The notes under the pieces were generated by a model that saw only the letters and a program-made list of their open reading frames with translations, had not been told where the DNA came from and made no database searches. This document shows, piece after piece, positions 58,857 to 64,000 of a stretch of 64,000 nucleotides of DNA. The position numbers and the translations under genes were made by a program. Source of the DNA: Paracidovorax cattleyae (GTDB taxonomy: Bacteria; Pseudomonadota; Gammaproteobacteria; Burkholderiales; Burkholderiaceae_C); NCBI RefSeq assembly GCF_900104515.1, contig NZ_FNJL01000001.1:62001-126000 (forward strand), read 5' to 3'. How positions within the stretch are numbered: position 1 is the first letter of the stretch; each line of letters starts with the position of its first letter.

Positions 58857-59936
58857 ATGACCGCACTCCCCTCCTCCGGCGCCGCGCCCGGCGGCTGGCT
58901 GCACCAAGCCATTGCCCGCATCGAGGCTGATTACCACCGCAGCGCCGACACGCACCTCATCCCGCTCAACCTGCCGGCCTACGCGGCCCATGGCATCGAC
59001 CTCTACCTGAAGGACGAGTCCACCCACCCGACGGGCAGCCTGAAGCACCGGCTCGCGCGCTCGCTGTTCCTGTACGCGCTGTGCAATGGCTGGATCCACG
59101 AAGGCTCGACCATCGTCGAATCCTCCAGCGGCTCCACGGCGGTGAGCGAAGCGTATTTCGCGCGGCTGCTGGGTCTGCCCTTCGTGGCGGTGATGCCGCG
59201 CCGCACCTCGGTGGAAAAGGTGGCGCAGATCGAGTTCCACGGCGGGCGATGCCACTTCGTGGACAGCCCGGCCCAGGTGTACGACGCGGCGCGCGCGATC
59301 GCAGCCGACACCGGCGGGCACTACATGGACCAGTTCACCTATGCCGAGCGGGCGACGGACTGGCGCGGCAACAACAACATCGCCGAGAGCATGTTCGTGC
59401 AGATGCAGCACGAACGCCACCCCGTGCCGCGCTGGATCGTGGTCGGCGCCGGCACGGGGGGCACAAGTGCCACCATCGGCCGCTACATCCGCTACCAGCG
59501 GTACGCCACCCAGGTCTGCGTGGCCGATCCGGCCGGCTCGGTGTTCGGCGCGTACTGGCGCTCGGGCGACGGCACGCTCACGGCGGCGGGCTCGCGCATC
59601 GAGGGCATCGGCCGGCCGCGCGTGGAGCCGAGCTTCATCCGCACGCTCGTGGACCACTTGGAGGAAGTGGCGGATACCGACTCGGTGGCGGCGATGCAGG
59701 TGCTCTCGCAATTGCTCGGACGGCGCGTCGGCCCCTCCACCGGCACCAATTTCGCGGCCATGCTGCGCCTGGCCAGCGGCATGCACAAGCGCGGCGAACA
59801 AGGCTCGCTGCTGTCGCTGCTGTGCGACTCGGGCGAACGCTACCTGCCCACCTACTTCGACGATGCCTGGGTGGCCGGCACCATCGGCGACTGCGCGGCC
59901 GCGCGCGCCGGCATCCAGGCCAGCATGGACGCCTGA
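58857..59936 (+). CDS. PLP-dependent cysteine synthase-fold enzyme (Cds1-like)
   Basis: 359 residues. A fold-type II PLP enzyme: Schiff-base Lys63 in [11 protein letters not shown], phosphate-side loop [15 protein letters not shown] (88-101), glycine-rich [17 protein letters not shown] and C-terminal [13 protein letters not shown]. The arrangement resembles mycobacterial Cds1, an L-cysteine desulfhydrase releasing H2S, pyruvate and ammonia, rather than CysK/CysM, but cysteine synthase-like activity cannot be ruled out. Cytosolic. A GATACT hexamer lies six bases before the ATG and a (CCCG)5 repeat just upstream. The AttH-like gene starts two bases after its stop. Confidence 0.85.
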   Translation: MTALPSSGAAPGGWLHQAIARIEADYHRSADTHLIPLNLPAYAAHGIDLYLKDESTHPTGSLKHRLARSLFLYALCNGWIHEGSTIVESSSGSTAVSEAYFARLLGLPFVAVMPRRTSVEKVAQIEFHGGRCHFVDSPAQVYDAARAIAADTGGHYMDQFTYAERATDWRGNNNIAESMFVQMQHERHPVPRWIVVGAGTGGTSATIGRYIRYQRYATQVCVADPAGSVFGAYWRSGDGTLTAAGSRIEGIGRPRVEPSFIRTLVDHLEEVADTDSVAAMQVLSQLLGRRVGPSTGTNFAAMLRLASGMHKRGEQGSLLSLLCDSGERYLPTYFDDAWVAGTIGDCAAARAGIQASMDA

Positions 59937-59938
59937 CG

Positions 59939-61060
59939 ATGCCGGGCCGCCCGACGCGCCGCGCCTGTCTCGCCGCCGCGCTCGGCGCCGCGTCCGCCAG
60001 CGCGTGGATGCCCGCAGCGCGCGCACTGCCCGCGCGTGCCATGGCGTTTCCGCGCGACCACGGCAGCCACCCGGACCTGCGCACCGAGTGGTGGTACATC
60101 ACCGGACACGCCCGTGCGGACGGCCAGGACTGGGGTTTCCAGATCACCTTCTTCCGCTCCCGGGTGGACGAGACCCGCACGCTGCGCTCCGCCTTCGCGG
60201 CCCACCAGCTGCTGTTCGCGCATGCCGCGCTCACCGACGTGGGCAGCGGCCGGCTGCTGCACGACCAGCGCATCGCACGCCAGGGCTTCGGCGTGGCACA
60301 GGCGCAGGAGTCCGACACCGCCGTCCGCATCGGGGACTGGTGGCTGGCCCGCAGCGGCACGGCGGACGGCGGCAGCCGGTACGCGGCCCGCATTCCGGCG
60401 GAACGCTTCAACCTGGAACTGCAGTTCGACAGCACCCAGCCCCTGATCCTGCAGGGCCGCCAGGGCCTGTCGCGCAAGGGGCCCCAGCCGGAGCAGGCGA
60501 GCTACTACTACAGCCAGCCCCAGTTGGCGGTGCGCGGCACCATCGCGCTGCCGGGCCGGCGCCTTGCCATCGGCGCGGACGGCAGCGGTGCCCCCCGCGC
60601 GGCGCGCGCCTGGCTGGACCACGAGTGGAGCGAGGCCCTGATGCATCCCGAGGCCGTGGGCTGGGACTGGATCGGCATGAACCTGGACAACGGCGGCGCG
60701 CTCACGGCCTTCCGGCTGCGCCGCCAGGATGGCAGCGCGCTCTGGGCCGGCGGCTCGTTCCGCGCGGTCGCGGATGCCGCGCTGCAGGTCTTCGAGGACG
60801 GGCAGGCCATGGCGTTCACACCCCTTCGGCACTGGACCAGCCCGCACACCGGCACGCGCTATCCGGTGGCCTGGCGCATCGACACGCCCGCCGGGCGCTT
60901 CGAGGTCGATGCCCTGGCCGACGACCAGGAACTGGACAGCCGCGGCTCCACCGGCGCGATCTATTGGGAAGGCCTCAGCACGCTGCGCGACGCCTCCGGC
61001 AGCGAGGTGGGACGCGGCTACCTGGAACTCACGGGCTACGGAGGCGCGCTGCGCCTGTAA
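59939..61060 (+). CDS. AttH/CrtC lipocalin-like secreted protein
   Basis: 373 residues; the ATG is two bases after the preceding stop. The signal is Tat-like (TRRACLAAALGAASASAW). The mature protein has the AttH hallmark TEWWYITGHARADGQDWGFQ and later ASYYYSQPQLAVRG, WLDHEWSEALMHP and GWDWIGMNLDNG, forming two lipocalin-like barrels as in carotenoid 1,2-hydratase. No carotenoid genes are near, so a hydratase name would be misleading. AttH-like proteins usually accompany an ABC ATPase and FtsX permease; both are in this window at 51.8 and 53.1 kb, split by intervening genes. Confidence 0.88.
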   Translation: MPGRPTRRACLAAALGAASASAWMPAARALPARAMAFPRDHGSHPDLRTEWWYITGHARADGQDWGFQITFFRSRVDETRTLRSAFAAHQLLFAHAALTDVGSGRLLHDQRIARQGFGVAQAQESDTAVRIGDWWLARSGTADGGSRYAARIPAERFNLELQFDSTQPLILQGRQGLSRKGPQPEQASYYYSQPQLAVRGTIALPGRRLAIGADGSGAPRAARAWLDHEWSEALMHPEAVGWDWIGMNLDNGGALTAFRLRRQDGSALWAGGSFRAVADAALQVFEDGQAMAFTPLRHWTSPHTGTRYPVAWRIDTPAGRFEVDALADDQELDSRGSTGAIYWEGLSTLRDASGSEVGRGYLELTGYGGALRL

Positions 61061-61069
61061 AGGCGCAGC
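61048..61069. terminator. hairpin over the attH stop, facing livM
   Basis: GCTGCGCCT (61048-61056), GTAA, AGGCGCAGC (61061-61069): perfect 9-bp stem with the attH TAA in the loop. It lies at the end of two convergent genes; no T-tract. Confidence 0.45.
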
Positions 61070-61073
61070 AGGC

Positions 61074-62054
61074 TCAGTGGGTCTTCCTGATCCTTGCGAT
61101 GATCTCCCCCATGATCCCGCGGCGGAACGCCAGCACGCAGACCACGAAGATCAGGCCGGTGACGATGGTCACCGATTCGCCCAGCGTGCGGAACCAGTCC
61201 GCGCCCGTGAGGGACGCGAGCAAGTTGCCGAATTCGCCGATCTTGTTCTCCAGCAGCACCACCACGGCGGAGCCGACCAGCGGGCCGGACAGCGTGCCCA
61301 GGCCGCCGACGAGCGTCATCAGGATCACCTGGCCCGAGGCCGTCCAGTGCACGTCCGACAGCGTGGCGAAGCCCAGCACCAGCGTCTTGAGCGAGCCGGC
61401 CAGGCCTGCGATGGCGGCCGAGATCACGAAGGCCAGCAGCTTGAAGCGCTGCGTGTCGTAGCCCAGCGAGATGGCGCGCGGCTCGTTCTCCTTGATGCCC
61501 TTGAGCACCTGGCCGAACGGCGAATGGATGGTGCGCACGATCAGCAGGAAGGCGGCGACCACCACGACCAGCGCCACGTAGTACATCATCAAGTCGCTGG
61601 ACAGGTCGAGCACGCCGAACAGCTTGCCGCGCGGCACGCCCTGCAGGCCGTCCTCGCCGCCCGTGAACGGCGCCTGCAGGCAGGCGAAGAACAGCATCTG
61701 CGCGAGCGCCAGCGTGATCATCGAGAAGTAGATGCCCTGCCGGCGGATGGCCAGCCAGCCGAACAGCAGGCCCAGCAGCGCGCCGCCCGCCGTGCCCAGC
61801 AGCAGCCCGATCTCGGGCGTGAGGCCCCAGACCTTGATCGCGTGGCCGGTGACGTAGGCGGCGCCGCCCAGGAAGGCCGCATGGCCGAAGGACAGCAGGC
61901 CCGTGTAGCCCAGCAGCAGGTTGAAGGCGGAAGCGAACAGTGCGAAGCACAGCAGCTTCATCACGAAGACCGGATAGGCGCCGAGGAACGGCGCGGCGAT
62001 CAGGCCCAGCAGCAGCAGGCCGTAGCCGAAGGTGGCGAGATTCTTGTGGTGCAT
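61074..62054 (-). CDS. branched-chain amino acid ABC transporter permease LivM
   Basis: 326 residues from the ATG at 62054, with about ten transmembrane helices. LivM family features are LLLGYTGLLSFGHAAFLGGAAY, EIGLLLGTAGGALLGLLFGW, FGQVLKGIKENEPRAISLGYDTQRFK (EAA-like coupling loop) and MTLVGGLGTLSGPLVGSAVVVLLE. It pairs with LivH to form the membrane channel. It is 19 bases downstream of livH. No LivG/LivF ATPase genes follow, because the operon ends here against the convergent attH-like gene. The substrate class could be amino acids, amides or aromatic acids. Confidence 0.92.
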   Translation of the reverse strand: MHHKNLATFGYGLLLLGLIAAPFLGAYPVFVMKLLCFALFASAFNLLLGYTGLLSFGHAAFLGGAAYVTGHAIKVWGLTPEIGLLLGTAGGALLGLLFGWLAIRRQGIYFSMITLALAQMLFFACLQAPFTGGEDGLQGVPRGKLFGVLDLSSDLMMYYVALVVVVAAFLLIVRTIHSPFGQVLKGIKENEPRAISLGYDTQRFKLLAFVISAAIAGLAGSLKTLVLGFATLSDVHWTASGQVILMTLVGGLGTLSGPLVGSAVVVLLENKIGEFGNLLASLTGADWFRTLGESVTIVTGLIFVVCVLAFRRGIMGEIIARIRKTH

Positions 62055-62073
62055 GTGCGCGGCCCCGTCCTGG

Positions 62074-62958
62074 TCACTTTTCCTTGCCGAACAGGCCGGC
62101 GGGGCGGATGAGCAGCACCACCACCATGATGACGAACACCACGGTGGACGATGCCTCGGGATAGAACACCTTGGTGAAGCCCTCGACGATGCCCAGGCCC
62201 AGGCCCGTGAGGATGGAGCCCATGATCGAGCCCATGCCGCCGATCACCACCACCGCGAACACCACGATGATGAGGTTCTGGCCCATGAGGGGGGTAACCT
62301 GGTACACCGGCGCAGCCAGCACGCCCGCGAAGGCGGCAAGCGCCGCTCCAAAGGCGTAGGTGAGCGTGATCATCACCGGCACGTTGATGCCGAAGGCCTC
62401 CACCAGACGCGGGTTCTCGGTGCCGGCGCGCAGGTACGCGCCGAGCTTGGTCTTCTCGATGACGTACCAGGTGCCCACGCACACGACGAGGGAAGCCACC
62501 ACCACCCAGGCCCGGTAGTTGGGCAGGATCATGAAGCCGAGGTTGGTGGCGCCTTCGAGCAGCTCGGGCGTGTCGTACCCCAGGCCCGAGACGCCGTAGA
62601 TGGAGCGGAACACGCCCTCGATCAGCAGCGTGAGCCCGAGGGTGAGCAGCAGGCCGTAGAGGTGGTCGAGCTTGTAGATCCAGCGCAGCAGCAGCCGCTC
62701 GATCGCCACGCCGAAGAGGCCGACGACGAGCGGCGCCGCGACGAGCATCACCCAGTAGTTGATGCCGAAATACGAACCCGCCATCCAGGTGAGCAGCGCC
62801 CCCAGCATGAACAGCGCGCCATGCGCGAAGTTGATGACGTTGAGCAGGCCGAAGATCACCGCCAGCCCCAGGCTGAGGATGGCGTAGAACGAGCCGTTGA
62901 CCAGCCCCAGCAGGAGCTGGCTCAGCAGGGCCGGCAGGGAGACACCGAAGATTTCCAT
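62074..62958 (-). CDS. branched-chain amino acid ABC transporter permease LivH
   Basis: 294 residues from the ATG at 62958. LivH hallmarks: LLLGLVNGSFYAILSLGLAVIFGLLNVINFAHG, GVAIERLLLRWIY, GAYLRAGTENPRLVEAFGIN (coupling helix) and VVIGGMGSIMGSILTG. About eight helices. It is the partner of LivM and lies 48 bases downstream of the binding-protein gene, so the three genes form one transcription unit. High similarity of this arrangement to aromatic-compound and short-chain amide importers means the ligand remains open. Confidence 0.92.
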   Translation of the reverse strand: MEIFGVSLPALLSQLLLGLVNGSFYAILSLGLAVIFGLLNVINFAHGALFMLGALLTWMAGSYFGINYWVMLVAAPLVVGLFGVAIERLLLRWIYKLDHLYGLLLTLGLTLLIEGVFRSIYGVSGLGYDTPELLEGATNLGFMILPNYRAWVVVASLVVCVGTWYVIEKTKLGAYLRAGTENPRLVEAFGINVPVMITLTYAFGAALAAFAGVLAAPVYQVTPLMGQNLIIVVFAVVVIGGMGSIMGSILTGLGLGIVEGFTKVFYPEASSTVVFVIMVVVLLIRPAGLFGKEK

Positions 62959-63006
62959 GGGAAGGCGGATTGGGATGCGGGGTGGAGGGCGCTCAGGCGG
63001 TGCGGA

Positions 63007-64000
63007 TCATTTCCAGAGCGCGCACTTGCTCTCGGCCTTGGTGGCGAAGACCTGGTCGCCCGGCAGCTTCTTCACGAGCTTGTAGTAGTCCCAGGTGCCC
63101 CTGGATTCCGCGGGCGTCTTCACCTGCATGAGGTACATGTCGTGCACGTAGCGGCCGTCAGGGCGCAGCGTGCCGCTGTTGAAGAAGTCGTCCATCTTCA
63201 TGCCGCGCCAGGCTTCCATCACGTTGTCGGCCTCGATGCTCTTGGCGGTTTCCACGGCCTTGAGGTAGTTCATGGTGGCCGAGTAGTCGGCCGCCTGGAT
63301 CTCGGTCGGCCGGCGCTTGGTCTTCTCCATGAAGCGGTCGGCGAACTTGCGGGTCTCGTCGTTCAGGTCCCAGTACCAGCTGGTGGTGAACTGCAGGCCC
63401 TCCGTGGTCTTCAGGCCCAGGCTGTGGATGTCGCTGAAGAAGATCAGCAGGCCGGCGAGCTTCATGTTCTTGCCGATGCCGAATTCCTTGGCGGCCTTGA
63501 TCGAGTTGATCGTGTCGCCGCCCGCATTCGCCAGGCCCAGGATCTGCGCCTTGGAGTTCTGCGCCTGCAAGAGGAACGACGAGAAGTCCGACGCGTTGAG
63601 CGGGTGCCGCACGGAGCCCACCACGGTGCCGCCCTTTTCCTTCACCACGCGGGAGGTGTCGGCCTCCAGCGCATGGCCGAACGCATAGTCGGCCGTGAGG
63701 AAGAACCAGCTCTTGCCGCCCGCGTCCACGATGGCGGCGCCCGTGCCCTTGGCCAACGCCACGGTGTCGTAGGCGTAATGCACGGTGTAGGGGCTGCACT
63801 GCTCGTTGGTCAGTGCAGAGGTGGCTGCGCCGTTGTTGATGAAGACGCGCTTCTTCTCCTGCGCCACCTTGGCCATGGCCAGTGCCGTGCCCGAGTTGGT
63901 GCCGCCGAAGACCATGGTCAGGCCCTGCGTGTCGATCCATTCGCGTGCCTTGCTGGCTGCGATGTCCGCCTTGTTCTGGTGGTCCGCCGTGAGCAGCTCG
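63007..64000 (-). CDS. ABC transporter periplasmic substrate-binding protein (5' end outside window)
   Basis: About 331 residues of the C-terminal part; the reading frame stays open to base 64000 and the N-terminus, including the signal peptide, is cut by the window edge. It is a type I periplasmic binding protein of the LivK/HAAT family: FGGTNSGTALAMAKVAQEKK, WFFLTADYAFGHALEADTSRVVKEKGGTVVGSV, NAGGDTINSIKAAKEFG and QAADYSATMNYLKAVE. The C-terminus reads DMYLMQVKTPAESRGTWDYYKLV, typical of urea/short-chain amide or branched amino acid binders. It heads the livH-livM unit. Confidence 0.92.
   Translation of the reverse strand, partial: ELLTADHQNKADIAASKAREWIDTQGLTMVFGGTNSGTALAMAKVAQEKKRVFINNGAATSALTNEQCSPYTVHYAYDTVALAKGTGAAIVDAGGKSWFFLTADYAFGHALEADTSRVVKEKGGTVVGSVRHPLNASDFSSFLLQAQNSKAQILGLANAGGDTINSIKAAKEFGIGKNMKLAGLLIFFSDIHSLGLKTTEGLQFTTSWYWDLNDETRKFADRFMEKTKRRPTEIQAADYSATMNYLKAVETAKSIEADNVMEAWRGMKMDDFFNSGTLRPDGRYVHDMYLMQVKTPAESRGTWDYYKLVKKLPGDQVFATKAESKCALWK

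Noticed and set aside
59939-61060. Carotenoid 1,2-hydratase as the product name
   Set aside because: The shared fold gives this label automatically, but no carotenoid genes are present and the ABC/FtsX context fits AttH better.

Overview
The window looks like chromosomal DNA of a high-GC betaproteobacterium of the Burkholderiales, most likely Comamonadaceae and Acidovorax-like. This rests on base composition, orphan Bug/TctC binding proteins, an XrtH-type IPTL-CTERM protein, the TACAAT-style promoters, and betaproteobacterial gene pairs such as queG-tsaE-amiC, eno-ftsB and dapA-bamC. It is mostly a housekeeping backbone with small accessory insertions. I see no rRNA, tRNA, CRISPR array, prophage or insertion sequence. 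No stretch longer than about 300 bases lacks a gene; the largest gaps (48101-48350, 42742-42983, 55691-55890) are described below.

Layout. 0-5 kb: ridA-like and pdxY genes, then two chemoreceptors on the minus strand. 5-10.6 kb: a minus-strand parE - lytic transglycosylase - parC operon. 10.6-15.6 kb: an MFS transporter, a 56-residue membrane protein, a methyltransferase, then dapA, bamC and an MBL hydrolase. 15.6-21 kb: a small Pro/Ala lipoprotein, an L16-hydroxylase-like JmjC gene with an unknown partner, a SlyD-type isomerase, a glycine-zipper lipoprotein, dut and coaBC. 21-28.7 kb: pyrG, kdsA, a DUF1330 gene, eno, ftsB, an unknown gene, hslO, a gamma carbonic anhydrase and a DUF455 gene. 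28.8-31.5 kb: two tandem degenerate EAL-HDOD signalling proteins, followed by a long REP-like palindrome. 31.6-38.7 kb: two orphan Bug proteins, xerD, a TauE/SafE permease with an unusual carbamoyltransferase and a divergent LysR regulator, and an AEC carrier. 38.7-51.8 kb: queG, tsaE, amiC, mutL and miaA, interrupted by accessory genes (cupin, glycine-zipper lipoprotein, hydrolases, DedA, GDPD, HxlR with a quinone-reductase-like gene). 51.8-61 kb: an ABC ATPase, an FtsX-type permease and an AttH-like lipocalin protein. These look like parts of one export system, separated by hsp20 and by an IPTL-CTERM / collagen-like / glycosyltransferase / PLP-enzyme block. 61-64 kb: branched-chain amino acid ABC permeases and a binding protein that runs off the window.

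Two features cut across the whole window. First, about a dozen genes have a C-TACAAT-like -10 hexamer only 6-10 bases before the start codon and no Shine-Dalgarno sequence, which implies leaderless or near-leaderless mRNAs. Genes inside operons, and a few others, carry good AGGAG sites instead. Second, several convergent gene pairs are separated by only 13-28 bases, and those bases form an inverted repeat that includes or adjoins both stop codons.

The most novel-looking locus is 55.9-58.8 kb. It holds a sorted IPTL-CTERM surface protein, a secreted collagen-like protein with 34 of 47 Gly-X-Y triplets ending in Thr, and a family-2 glycosyltransferase that could decorate it.
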